Part shown: positions 24,077 through 33,035 of the stretch, piece by piece
Layout: each line of letters starts with the position of its first letter
Position numbering within the stretch: position 1 is the first letter of the stretch
Source of the DNA: Acidobacteriota bacterium
GTDB taxonomy: Bacteria; Acidobacteriota; Blastocatellia; RBC074
Assembly (NCBI GenBank): GCA_018269055.1
Contig: JAFDVI010000012.1
Coordinates: 29,820-93,819 of the forward strand
Direction: 5' to 3'
DNA length: 64,000 bases
Made by a program: the position numbers and the translations under genes
Notes under the pieces: model-generated
The model's input: the letters and a program-made list of their open reading frames with translations, nothing else
Told to the model about the DNA's origin: nothing
The model's database searches: none

Positions 24077-27000
24077 ATGACCTTGCTCAACCACGCTCCG
24101 CGCTTTGCTGCTGAATCGGCAAGCCAACTTGCTTACGAACTTTATGGCATCCGCTCGACGGCTGCGCCGTTGCCGAGTGAGCGCGATCAGAATTTTCTGC
24201 TCCCCACGGAGCCCGGCGACAAGTTTGTCCTCAAAATCGCCAACGCAACCGAAAATCGCGCCATGCTGGAAGCGCAGCAACAAGCGATGACGCTGATCGC
24301 TGAACAATCGTCTTTTTGCCCACGCATCATGCCGTCCTTGACCGGCGACACCATCATCGAAGTTCGAGCCGAAAATTCCAATCACTTTGCATGGTTGATC
24401 ACCTACCTCGAAGGCGTTCCGCTCGGCAGCGTTAACCGACATTCGGACGATTTGCTGCGTGAACTTGGCCGTTGCCTGGGACAGGTTGACCGCGCCCTGG
24501 CTGAATTCGATCACCCCGCCATTCATCGCGACTTTCATTGGGATTTGGCCAACGGGCTGCGCGAAGTTCGCAAATTCCAGCCGCTGATTTTGGAAAACGA
24601 TGTGCGGCAACTGGTCGGCAAACTGGCCGACGAATTCGAGCGCGAAACCTCGCCGTTGTTGCCCCATCTCCGCCGCAGTGCGATCCACAACGACGCAAAC
24701 GATTACAACGTGTTAGTCGGCGGAGGCAACGATCTGTACTCGCGAAATCAGCGCGTGGTCGGCTTGGTGGATTTTGGGGATATGGTTTTCAGCTATACGA
24801 TTGGCGATTTGGCCATCGCAATTGCTTACGCGATTTTGGACAAATCCGATCCGCTTGCCGCAGCCACACAAATCGTCGCAGGCTATCAAGCTGAAAATCC
24901 ATTGACGGAAGCTGAACTCAGCGCGCTATTTGGCCTGGTCAAACTGCGGTTATGCGTCAGCGTTTGCATGGCCGCTCACCAACAACGGCAACGCCCCGAT
25001 GATGAATACCTGACAATCAGCCAGCAACCGATTCGTTCGACGCTGCCGCGACTGGCGGCAATTCATCCGCGCTTTGCCGAAACTGCTTTCCGCCACGCCT
25101 GCGGCTTGAAAAAAGAGTTCAGAGTACCGCCTTTAGGCGGCAGTCTCGGCGATCAAATTCAACCGCCTAAAGGCGGAACTCTGAACTTCTCTTCCGTGAT
25201 TGATGCCGATCTCAGAACTGAACCTTTGATTGTTTTTGATCTCAGCGTCAGCAGTCCCCTGCTCAGTGGCGATGCTGAAGAAAACTCCGAACCGAAATTG
25301 ACCAAGCGGCTGTTTGGTTTGATGAAATCCGCTGGCGTCACCGTTGGCGTTGGGCGTTACGACGAAGCGCGCATGCTGTACGTCACGCCACTGTTTGCCG
25401 CCGATACGCGCACCGGCGAAGCGCGAACCGTGCATCTGGGAATTGATCTTTTTGTCGAATCAGGCTCGGCGGTTTATGCGCCGCTGGCGGGTGAAGTCCA
25501 TTCGTTTCACAACAACAATGCGCCGCTGGATTATGGGCCCGTCATCATCCTGAAACACAAAACTGATGCGAAGGAATTTTTCACGCTTTATGGCCATCTC
25601 AGCGAAGACTCGTTGGAAGGTTTGTATGTTGGCCAACCGATCGCCGCTGGCCAGCGAATCGCTTCGATTGGTGCGCCGCCGACCAATGGAAACTGGACGC
25701 CGCACCTGCACTTTCAAATCATCACCGATTTACTGGATTTGGGTTATGACTTTCCCGGAGTTTGCCGCGCCAGCGAGCGCGAACTCTGGCGTGAGTTTTC
25801 GCCTGATCCGAATTTGATTCTGGGCATTCCCGCCGACCGCTTTCCACCGATAGAACCCAGCAAATCCGAAACGCTCATCCGTCGTCGCCGACGCATTGGC
25901 CGCAACCTAAGCATTGGATACCGCAATCCGGTCAAAGTCGTTCGTGGTTGGCGACAGTATTTGTTCGATGAAACCGGCAGGCAATATCTGGACGCATACA
26001 ACAACGTCCCGCATGTGGGCCATTGCCATCCGCGAATCATCGAAGCTGCGTGCAAACAGATGGCCGTGCTCAACACCAACACGCGTTATTTGCACGACGC
26101 CATCAACCGCTACGCTGAAGAATTATGCGCCACACTGCCGGAAAATTTGAGCGTTTGCTTTTTCATCAATTCCGCCAGCGAAGCGAATGAACTGGCCCTG
26201 CGGTTAGCCCGCGCGCATACGCTGCAGAAGGACCTGATCGTACTGGAAGCCGCGTACCACGGCCACACGACCGGTTTGATTGACATCAGCCCGTACAAAC
26301 ACGGTGGCCCCGGCGGCAACGGAGCCCCTGACTGGGTTCATACCGTGCCGATTCCGGATGGCTATCGTGGGGTGTTCAAATACGACGATCCGCAATCGGG
26401 CGACAAGTATGCATCTCACGTTCGCGATGTGATCGAACGATTGAAGGCAAATGGTAAAGGTTTGGCGGGCTTCATTGCCGAAACCTGTCCCAGCGTCGGC
26501 GGGCAAATTTTTCTGCCTTCAGGCTATCTGGCTTCTGTTTATGCAGCGGTGCGCTCGGCTGGCGGAGTTTGCATCGCCGATGAAGTGCAAACTGGCCTGG
26601 GGCGCATCGGCACGGATTTTTGGGCGTTTCAGGCGCACGGCGTTGCGCCGGACATTGTCGTGATGGGTAAACCCATCGGCAACGGGCATCCGATTGGCGC
26701 TGTGGTGACAACGCCGGAAATTGCCGACTCGTTCAACAACGGCATGGAGTTTTTCAGCACCTTCGGCGGCAATCCGGTTTCGTGCGCGGTCGGTTTGGAA
26801 GTGCTGCATGTCGTCCGGGAAGAAAACCTTCAAGAGCACGCCTTGCGCATCGGCAATCGAATGCTCGAAGCCTTGCACCCATTTGTGGATCGCTTTCCGC
26901 TGGTTGGCGATGTGCGCGGCTCCGGATTATTTTTGGGCGTGGAATTGGTGCGCGACCGGGTGACGTTGGAACCTGCGGCGGAAGAGACTTCTTTCGTCGC

Positions 27001-27151
27001 CAACCGAATGCGCGACCACGGGATTTTGCTTGGCACGGACGGCCCGCATCATAACGTCATCAAAATTCGCCCGCCGATGCCATTTGACGAAGCCAATGCG
27101 GATTTTCTGGTAAACACGATGGCTGATATCTTGGCGCGAGATTTTCAATAA
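24077..27151 (+). CDS. Kinase (APH fold) - M23 peptidase-like - class III aminotransferase fusion
   Basis: A 1024-residue three-part protein. Residues 1 to about 335 are an aminoglycoside-phosphotransferase-fold kinase ([47 protein letters not shown]). Residues about 440-570 resemble a LytM/M23 domain ([22 protein letters not shown]). Residues about 610-1024 are a class III PLP enzyme ([43 protein letters not shown] Lys in [11 protein letters not shown]). The kinase and PLP parts resemble vertebrate hydroxylysine kinase and the phospho-lyases of the AGXT2L type, so a phosphorylate-then-eliminate reaction on hydroxylysine or ethanolamine-like substrates is plausible (inference). A palindromic element is translated in the linker at residues 347-370. 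Confidence 0.88.
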   Translation: MTLLNHAPRFAAESASQLAYELYGIRSTAAPLPSERDQNFLLPTEPGDKFVLKIANATENRAMLEAQQQAMTLIAEQSSFCPRIMPSLTGDTIIEVRAENSNHFAWLITYLEGVPLGSVNRHSDDLLRELGRCLGQVDRALAEFDHPAIHRDFHWDLANGLREVRKFQPLILENDVRQLVGKLADEFERETSPLLPHLRRSAIHNDANDYNVLVGGGNDLYSRNQRVVGLVDFGDMVFSYTIGDLAIAIAYAILDKSDPLAAATQIVAGYQAENPLTEAELSALFGLVKLRLCVSVCMAAHQQRQRPDDEYLTISQQPIRSTLPRLAAIHPRFAETAFRHACGLKKEFRVPPLGGSLGDQIQPPKGGTLNFSSVIDADLRTEPLIVFDLSVSSPLLSGDAEENSEPKLTKRLFGLMKSAGVTVGVGRYDEARMLYVTPLFAADTRTGEARTVHLGIDLFVESGSAVYAPLAGEVHSFHNNNAPLDYGPVIILKHKTDAKEFFTLYGHLSEDSLEGLYVGQPIAAGQRIASIGAPPTNGNWTPHLHFQIITDLLDLGYDFPGVCRASERELWREFSPDPNLILGIPADRFPPIEPSKSETLIRRRRRIGRNLSIGYRNPVKVVRGWRQYLFDETGRQYLDAYNNVPHVGHCHPRIIEAACKQMAVLNTNTRYLHDAINRYAEELCATLPENLSVCFFINSASEANELALRLARAHTLQKDLIVLEAAYHGHTTGLIDISPYKHGGPGGNGAPDWVHTVPIPDGYRGVFKYDDPQSGDKYASHVRDVIERLKANGKGLAGFIAETCPSVGGQIFLPSGYLASVYAAVRSAGGVCIADEVQTGLGRIGTDFWAFQAHGVAPDIVVMGKPIGNGHPIGAVVTTPEIADSFNNGMEFFSTFGGNPVSCAVGLEVLHVVREENLQEHALRIGNRMLEALHPFVDRFPLVGDVRGSGLFLGVELVRDRVTLEPAAEETSFVANRMRDHGILLGTDGPHHNVIKIRPPMPFDEANADFLVNTMADILARDFQ
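25117..25186. repeat. GTTCAGAGT-family palindrome inside a coding sequence (copy 5)
   Basis: GTTCAGAGTACCGCC and GGCGGAACTCTGAAC, with inner CCGCC-TTTA-GGCGG, lie in frame inside the kinase-M23-aminotransferase gene. They are translated as FRVPPLGG...PPKGGTLNF. The insertion is between the kinase and M23-like domains, where extra residues should be tolerated. Confidence 0.85.
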
Positions 27152-27163
27152 GGAGCGACACAA

Positions 27164-27841
27164 ATGTTTCCGACAACGTCTCAAATTCTCAACAATTACC
27201 TGCTGCAATTGGTTGCCTTGATCTTGATGCTTGTGGTTGGCATCGGCTTATTGATTCGATTTATCAGGGCTCGCAGTCCTGAAGCGCGCAAAGAAGGATC
27301 GTATCCGGCAAACTGGGCGTTTATCGGAGTCGCCTTGGTGATTGCATTTGTCGTCTGCTATTTCAGCTTACCCGCCCTGGTAAATGCGTTTCGCTACAGG
27401 TTTGATCCGCAACAAATTACCGAAATTCGTGTGACCAAGCTGTCAGATCCGTCGAGCGCCAATACCAAAAAAGCCGAGCCGGTCGTCATCACGGATCGCG
27501 AACTGATTGCCAAAGGCTTTCAAACGTTGACGACCGCTGCCGGTTATGGCGCCAACCACGAACGACTTTTGCCGGACGGTTACGGGATTGATTTCAAACT
27601 GGCAGGTTCCAACGATTATTCGCCCATGCATTTGATCGCTTACCGCATGAGCAGGAAAGCCGGAGAAAGCACTACAACCACGCCGGTCAGCGTGATTGCC
27701 GTCAGCACGTACCAGGAAGCAGCGGACATCACTTTCAACTGCCCAGCATTTCACACCTGGTTAAGAAAAAACGTTGATCCACTGTTCGCGCCGCCGCCGA
27801 TCAATCTTCCTCCAATGGCGAACTCAACTCCTCAAAACTGA
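27164..27841 (+). CDS. Membrane protein of unknown function
   Basis: A 225-residue protein with two likely transmembrane helices (residues about 11-33, LLQLVALILMLVVGIGLLI, and about 49-70, WAFIGVALVIAFVVCYFSL). A soluble C-terminal domain follows (ITEIRVTKL, YGIDFKLAGSNDYSPM, TFNCPAFHTWL). I do not recognise a family. It starts 12 bp after the fusion gene with GGAG upstream, so co-transcription is likely. Its end overlaps the convergent flavoprotein gene by 10 bp. Confidence 0.7.
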   Translation: MFPTTSQILNNYLLQLVALILMLVVGIGLLIRFIRARSPEARKEGSYPANWAFIGVALVIAFVVCYFSLPALVNAFRYRFDPQQITEIRVTKLSDPSSANTKKAEPVVITDRELIAKGFQTLTTAAGYGANHERLLPDGYGIDFKLAGSNDYSPMHLIAYRMSRKAGESTTTTPVSVIAVSTYQEAADITFNCPAFHTWLRKNVDPLFAPPPINLPPMANSTPQN

Positions 27842-28755
27842 CGGCGTAACCGTTCCGCAATGTCTTTAGCGGCGACGGCTCCGTGGCCAACGGCCGTTGC
27901 CACGCTCAAACACACCGGATTGCAAACATCGCCTGCGACATACACCCATTCCAGCGAAGTGCGCTGGTGGCGATCGGCGACGATATAACCGGCTTCATTT
28001 AACTCGATTTGCCCGGAAAACGCTTCTGTGTTCGGCGCAATGCCAACGCGAACGAAGACGCCCTCCGTCTCAAGAACTTTCGGCTTGCCGGTACGAACAT
28101 CTTCGATCACCAATCGCTCGACGTGCTCGCCGCCTTCGATTGCTTTCGCGTTGAACCCGGTTAGAAACTTGATGTTCGCAGTTTGTTGCGCTTCTTGAAG
28201 CCATTCGCTGCGCGCGCGAAAGTTGCCTGAGCGATGCACCAATGTCACCTGCGGGCAGACGCGCGACAGTATCAAACTGTTTTCCACCGCCGAATCTCCG
28301 CCGCCGATAACGCAAACGTTTTTGCCCGCGTACAAACTGTGATCCCGTGTAGCCGAAAAACTGACGCCGCCGCGAATGGCAAAACGATCTTCGCCGGGAA
28401 TTTCCAGCCTGCGTTTTCGCGCTCCGGTGGCAATGATGATTGCCCGACTTGCCAACGATTCGCCGTTGCAAACCAAAGTTCGCTTGCTGAGATTGATGTC
28501 CTGCAACTGACAGCCGAGCCGGTACTGCAACTGCAATTCATCCAACTGAGCTTGAAACCGATCGCGCAAATCGCGCCCGTTTTCCGGTAGCAAGCCCGGA
28601 TAGTCAATGACGCGATGAAACATGTGCAGCAACTGCCCGCCGAGTTCCGCTGCTTGCTCCAGCAGCACGGCGCGCAACCCCAACGAACTGCACCACAGCA
28701 AGGAACTCATACCTGCCGGGCCACCACCCAAAATGATCACATCGTCATCCGCCAT
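27832..28755 (-). CDS. Thioredoxin-reductase-like FAD/NAD(P) oxidoreductase
   Basis: About 307 residues. It has the FAD site VIILGGGPAGMSSLLWCSSL, the ATGARKRRL segment, the NAD(P) site VIGGGDSAVENSLIL and a C-terminal VYVAGDVCN. The redox CxxC of true thioredoxin reductase is missing, so this is more like a ferredoxin/flavodoxin-NADP reductase or another pyridine-nucleotide oxidoreductase. ATG 28755 is preferred, 15 bp after the stop of the upstream monooxygenase gene; GTG 28779 would overlap it. The two genes probably form one unit, and this protein may serve as a reductase. Confidence 0.85.
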   Translation of the reverse strand: MADDDVIILGGGPAGMSSLLWCSSLGLRAVLLEQAAELGGQLLHMFHRVIDYPGLLPENGRDLRDRFQAQLDELQLQYRLGCQLQDINLSKRTLVCNGESLASRAIIIATGARKRRLEIPGEDRFAIRGGVSFSATRDHSLYAGKNVCVIGGGDSAVENSLILSRVCPQVTLVHRSGNFRARSEWLQEAQQTANIKFLTGFNAKAIEGGEHVERLVIEDVRTGKPKVLETEGVFVRVGIAPNTEAFSGQIELNEAGYIVADRHQRTSLEWVYVAGDVCNPVCLSVATAVGHGAVAAKDIAERLRRQF

Positions 28756-28769
28756 ACTTCGATCAAAAG

Positions 28770-30299
28770 CTAATTCCACCAGGCGTCAAAGCTCGCTTGC
28801 ATTTGCGTAAACTCGCTCATTGCGCCAGCGCCAAACACGTACCGATCCGGTCGCACCAGAACGAAATCCAAACCCTCTTCGCGCATCCATCGCGCCAACG
28901 TTCCATGGGGTTCGACAAAATCTTTTCCGAACTGCCAGATGCTGATGTTTTTTCTGGCTGCCCACTCGACAACAGGTCCAGATAGCGTTTCAGGTTTCAC
29001 CAACAAGGCAAACCGATACCCCAATACATCGTCCAGCAAGGCTTTGCCGCCATTCCAATGCACTTCTACTTGAGGCAGGTGCCGCCCGGCCAGCCGCGCA
29101 GATTTCGCAATAAAACCGGATCTCAGCGGCGGACGACGCAACGTCAGGCGGCGAAAGAGGGATCGCAAACGCGGCGCTTTGTTCAAAATTTGAAGCGACA
29201 ACTTTCTCCACCAGCGCTCGAACGCGTTGTGAGCCTGCAACCGTTCGCTGAGAAACAAAGCGCCTTTCAGCAATTGAATGTAATGCGGCCGTCGTTCCTC
29301 GCCATAAGTGTCCAACAGTTCCGCTTTGGCTCGGTCCGAAATTACAGCCGCCAATTTCCAAGCCAGGTTCATTGCATCGCGCACACCGGAACACATTCCT
29401 TGCCCAGCCGAAGGCGGCATCATGTGCGCTGCGTCGCCCGCCAGAAAGACATTCCCAATGCGCCAGGATTTGGCCACCAGCGAATTATGCGTATACGAAA
29501 CAATACGCGTGACATCCAACCGTTGCGGATCAATAAATGGCGCTACCCAGCGGAGCACATTGGCCGTGTCCGGGACTGTTTCACCATCGGTCAATTGAAA
29601 TTCCCAGCGGCGATTGGGGCCTATGCCGTTGGCAAAGATCGTCAACCGGTCAGGGTTCAGCACGTACCGGAACCGATTCGGTAGCAAGGCGGCATCGGCC
29701 ATGTCTTTCAGCAGCGTGTCCACAATCAACCAACGGCGCTTTTGCGCGAAAGAATCCATCTGCACGCCAAACTTATCGCGAATCCGACTTTGCCCTCCAT
29801 CGCACCCCACCAACCATGATGCATTCACGACCAGCGAAGCCCCATCATCTGTGCGCCGCGCAATCACCGTAACACCGTCGCCCCTGTCTTCGACAGTTTC
29901 TGCCTCGACGCCCGTCAGTAACTGAACCTGCGGATACCGCGATACTCCATCGCGCAAAATCCGCTCGAAGGCGGGTTGGTCGAAATAACATGAACCAAAA
30001 TATCCATGCAGGTTGCTGGCGATATGGACTTTGTCTTCGGCCAGCACGGTCCCCTTTTCGTCCACCACATCAATGTAGCCAAAGGGGGCCATGTGCTGAG
30101 ACAATTGAGGCATCAATCCCGTCGCCTGAAAGTTTCGCTGCGTTTCTTCGTCGATGTGCGCCGCTCGCGGAAATGGATAAATGTAGTGTTCGCGTTCGAT
30201 CACAATCACCTTGCAACCAAGTTGACCGAGCAGGTTCGCCAAAACGACGCCGGTTGGGCCGCAACCAATCACAACGACATCACTGTTATAAATTTCCAT
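28770..30299 (-). CDS. FAD-dependent aromatic-ring monooxygenase (MhpA-like)
   Basis: A 509-residue flavoprotein hydroxylase of the FAD_binding_3 family. It shows the dinucleotide site VVVIGCGPTGVVLANLLG, a DG motif in WLVGCDGGQSRIRDKFGV and the second FAD contact VFLAGDAAHMMPPSAGQGM. Overall organisation resembles 3-(3-hydroxyphenyl)propionate hydroxylase (MhpA), with FPRAAHIDEET near the active site. No ring-cleavage genes are nearby, so the substrate is uncertain. Confidence 0.88.
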   Translation of the reverse strand: MEIYNSDVVVIGCGPTGVVLANLLGQLGCKVIVIEREHYIYPFPRAAHIDEETQRNFQATGLMPQLSQHMAPFGYIDVVDEKGTVLAEDKVHIASNLHGYFGSCYFDQPAFERILRDGVSRYPQVQLLTGVEAETVEDRGDGVTVIARRTDDGASLVVNASWLVGCDGGQSRIRDKFGVQMDSFAQKRRWLIVDTLLKDMADAALLPNRFRYVLNPDRLTIFANGIGPNRRWEFQLTDGETVPDTANVLRWVAPFIDPQRLDVTRIVSYTHNSLVAKSWRIGNVFLAGDAAHMMPPSAGQGMCSGVRDAMNLAWKLAAVISDRAKAELLDTYGEERRPHYIQLLKGALFLSERLQAHNAFERWWRKLSLQILNKAPRLRSLFRRLTLRRPPLRSGFIAKSARLAGRHLPQVEVHWNGGKALLDDVLGYRFALLVKPETLSGPVVEWAARKNISIWQFGKDFVEPHGTLARWMREEGLDFVLVRPDRYVFGAGAMSEFTQMQASFDAWWN

Positions 30300-30360
30300 C
30301 TACCAAACTGCCTGATTGTTGTTTTTGATTTTTCGCTGAATTCGCTGAACGAATCCTCTT

Positions 30361-31365
30361 TTAATTTCTTGAAGGGGATGAATTCATCATATCAAATTCC
30401 AGCCCCAAATTATTCCTTTGGGCGGTTTGGTAAATGGCTTGAGCGACGGCAGCATCCTGGACTGCGTTACCGACCGATTTGAAATAGGTGATTTCCTCTC
30501 CTCGTCCCCGTCCGGGTTTCAATCCGGCGGCGATTTCTCCGAGCTCGGCGTAAATGTCTTCTGAGCGAAGCTCACCCCGATCAATAGCGATGATCAAATC
30601 TCCGGCTTCTTCCAGCGCGGCTTGTCGCTGGTCAATGACGATCTTGGAAGCTCGGCGGAGCGTGACAAAATCAACTTCCTGCATTTCGTGCGTGTACGAT
30701 CCAATGGCGTTGACGTGCGCGCCGGGTTTCAAATCGGTGCCGTCGAAAACCGGCGTACGCGAATTGGTTGCGGTGCAAATCACATCGGCGTCGCGCACGG
30801 CTTGCGTGGGTGAGTTGGCAATCAGCAATTCGACTGAAGTTTGCGGCTGCAATTCCGCAATCAATGCTTGGGCGGATTCCCGATGGAGAGCGTAAACCCA
30901 AAAGCGTTTGATCGAACGCACCGCCGCGACCGCCAACACTTGTTGCCGAGCTTGCTGCCCCGCGCCGATGATTGCGGCGACTTCGGCGTCGCGTCGCGCC
31001 AGCAAATCCGTCGCGGCTCCGCTGGCGGCCCCGGTTCTGAGCGCTGTCAGGTAACCGCCTTCCATCGCCGCCACAGGCTGTCCCGTTTGCGGATCAACCA
31101 CCACCACCAACGCGTGAATGCGAGGCAGCTCAAGCGCGGAATTTCGATTGTGGATTGAAGCGATTTTGACGGCCAGGGCATCGGCGTCGCTGAGGTACGC
31201 GGGCATAAACAATGTCAACCCGCCGTGCTTCGGTTGCGGAATGGCGGTTCGCAGCGGGCAGTCAGCTTTGCCGGTGGAAAGTTCGATGAAGGCATTCCTG
31301 ACGATTTCAATCGCTTTTCGCATCGGAAGCGATTGGTGAACATCAGAGCGGGAGAGCAATCGCAT
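30361..31365 (-). CDS. Ornithine cyclodeaminase / mu-crystallin family protein
   Basis: A 334-residue NAD(P)-binding protein with MRKAIEIVRNAFIELSTGKA, GGYLTALRTGAASGAATDLL, the Rossmann motif AAIIGAGQQARQQVLAV, DVICTATNSRTPVFDG and GAHVNAIGSY. The family includes ornithine cyclodeaminase, alanine dehydrogenase and ketimine reductases; which activity applies cannot be told from sequence alone. It lies upstream of, and on the same strand as, the monooxygenase gene (61-bp gap). Confidence 0.88.
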   Translation of the reverse strand: MRLLSRSDVHQSLPMRKAIEIVRNAFIELSTGKADCPLRTAIPQPKHGGLTLFMPAYLSDADALAVKIASIHNRNSALELPRIHALVVVVDPQTGQPVAAMEGGYLTALRTGAASGAATDLLARRDAEVAAIIGAGQQARQQVLAVAAVRSIKRFWVYALHRESAQALIAELQPQTSVELLIANSPTQAVRDADVICTATNSRTPVFDGTDLKPGAHVNAIGSYTHEMQEVDFVTLRRASKIVIDQRQAALEEAGDLIIAIDRGELRSEDIYAELGEIAAGLKPGRGRGEEITYFKSVGNAVQDAAVAQAIYQTAQRNNLGLEFDMMNSSPSRN

Positions 31366-31455
31366 AAAACAATCAGTCCCAATTGGAAGAAGCCTTCCGT
31401 TTTTCCTTTTGTGGTTACTGAGCTTTTTGTGACGAATTTTCCTTGCCTGATTCGG

Positions 31456-32148
31456 CTAAGGCTTCTCCGTTTTCCACGAAGTCAGCACGTATTCATAATC
31501 CATGTCCACCCAATCGTACCGGAGCAGGATTTTGTCTTCGCCCGCGACCCACAAATGAGAAATCGGGACTTTATATTCATCAAAATCCATTGTGAAGTGA
31601 GCCGCTTTGAACGTTCCCGCCGGAACTGTGATTTCCTCTTCGCCGAGTAAATTCAAACGATAGGTTCCCAATCGGCCAAGCGGAAGATCAGTGCCATCTC
31701 GCCTGCTGGACGTGTAGTAAACCGTACGCTTCTGCTCTCCGCCGAGCGCGCGGTCGTAATTGAAAAGCGCCCATCCGTCCAACATGACGGCGTGCGTCAT
31801 GATCGAGAAAAAATCCCTGGGAATGGAAATCGTCTGGATGGTATGGCCGGTGTCGGCACAATCGGTGACGGCGATTAACTTGTCGGTTTCAACGCGAAAG
31901 TATCCTGTGCCAATGAATGCATTGCCGACTTGTAGCCGAAGAAACACATCCATCGGGCGGCCGTCCAAGCCGCGCGTGTACACCACATCGCGAACAAATT
32001 TCGACCGATCGGTCATTGCCAGGCATCGCATTGTCACGGAACCATCGCGGTTGCGCGTCAATTGCCAATCTTCTCGCCCGCGTTCCTGGCCTGTGGATTT
32101 TTTGAGATAGGTCAAGCGACCGTGTTGGTATTTAAAGTTGGACATCAT
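31456..32148 (-). CDS. DUF3108-like protein of unknown function
   Basis: A 230-residue, beta-rich soluble protein. The C-terminal part (EEEITVPAGTFKAAHFTMDF, then SHLWVAGEDKILLRYDW) resembles DUF3108-type proteins, in which a lipocalin-like or beta-barrel fold is expected; the N-terminal half is less clear. There is no signal peptide. It may start at either of two adjacent ATG codons (32148 or 32145). Function cannot be assigned. Confidence 0.6.
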   Translation of the reverse strand: MMSNFKYQHGRLTYLKKSTGQERGREDWQLTRNRDGSVTMRCLAMTDRSKFVRDVVYTRGLDGRPMDVFLRLQVGNAFIGTGYFRVETDKLIAVTDCADTGHTIQTISIPRDFFSIMTHAVMLDGWALFNYDRALGGEQKRTVYYTSSRRDGTDLPLGRLGTYRLNLLGEEEITVPAGTFKAAHFTMDFDEYKVPISHLWVAGEDKILLRYDWVDMDYEYVLTSWKTEKP

Positions 32149-32154
32149 GGGAAA

Positions 32155-32219
32155 TAGACAGGATTTACAAGATTTACAGGATGACTGCCAATCCTGAAAA
32201 TCCTGTTAATCCTGTCTAT
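32155..32219. repeat. Fold-back of degenerate CAGGATTTACA words (copy 2)
   Basis: GACAGGATTTACAAGATTTA on the left is answered by AATCCTGTTAATCCTGTC on the right. It is the same element as at 17723, here between two reverse-strand genes. Confidence 0.8.
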
Positions 32220-32234
32220 GGTTTGGTTGCCTTG

Positions 32235-32828
32235 TTATCTTCGTCCGCTGAGCATTCCGCCGATCATACCGACGACATCATCCACCGCCGAACCATCGTG
32301 ATTACGGTCCAGCAATCCGCCGAGCATTCCCATCAAGCCGGAACTGCCGCCCATTTGTTGCGCAGCGCCTCCAAGTAATCCGCTGAGGTCGGACGTGCCG
32401 ACTTCGCCGCCTTGTCTGGCGCGACCGATGGCACCCATCACGATAGGAGCCAGAATCGCCAGCAGCGGCCCAACCTGGCTCGTATTCAATCCGCTGGCCT
32501 GGCTGACGCCTTGCGCGACGGTGTCATGCTGGCCGCCGAAGATATGGCCCAGTATGCCAGCGCCATCGCCTGCTCCGCCGCCGACTTGTCCTGCGATCAA
32601 TCCACCGATGTCATCCAGGACGCTGCCGTCATGGTCGCGATCCAACGCGCCCGCCAATCCCGCAGCGCCCTGCTCGGTCGAGCTATTATTCGCCAATCCG
32701 CCCAAAATCATCGGTAACGCCGCCGATATAGCGTTGCTGGTGGAGCTTTCGTCAGCGCCAATCGCCTGGCTGATCTGGCTCACGTTTTCTCCGCTCAGAA
32801 CATCGTTCAAAATTCCCGTTAAATCCAT
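32235..32828 (-). CDS. DUF937 domain protein
   Basis: A 197-residue Gly/Ala-rich protein (MDLTGILNDVLSGENVSQIS, AISAALPMILGGLANNSSTE, LLAILAPIVMGAIGRA). Two calcium-loop-like DRDHDGSVLDDIGG / DRNHDGSAVDDVVG segments are present. DUF937 proteins are predicted to be envelope or cytosolic proteins of unknown role. ATG 32828 with GGAG upstream is chosen over TTG 32840. Confidence 0.8.
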   Translation of the reverse strand: MDLTGILNDVLSGENVSQISQAIGADESSTSNAISAALPMILGGLANNSSTEQGAAGLAGALDRDHDGSVLDDIGGLIAGQVGGGAGDGAGILGHIFGGQHDTVAQGVSQASGLNTSQVGPLLAILAPIVMGAIGRARQGGEVGTSDLSGLLGGAAQQMGGSSGLMGMLGGLLDRNHDGSAVDDVVGMIGGMLSGRR

Positions 32829-33035
32829 TTTGATCTCCAAATAAAGTTACAGCACAACCAACCGGAGCGAGCCGATGAGCAGTGCAATGTTGTAAACAGC
32901 CCTTGCCTGATCAGGCCGGGCCAAGGTTGAGCATGCTGTGGGGTAAATTGTTTCCGTCGGTTTCCATTCGGAAGCGACACAACTATAATCCGCGCTCATT
33001 CACCTGTAAACAAATCCATCTCAAGTCTTGGTCAA

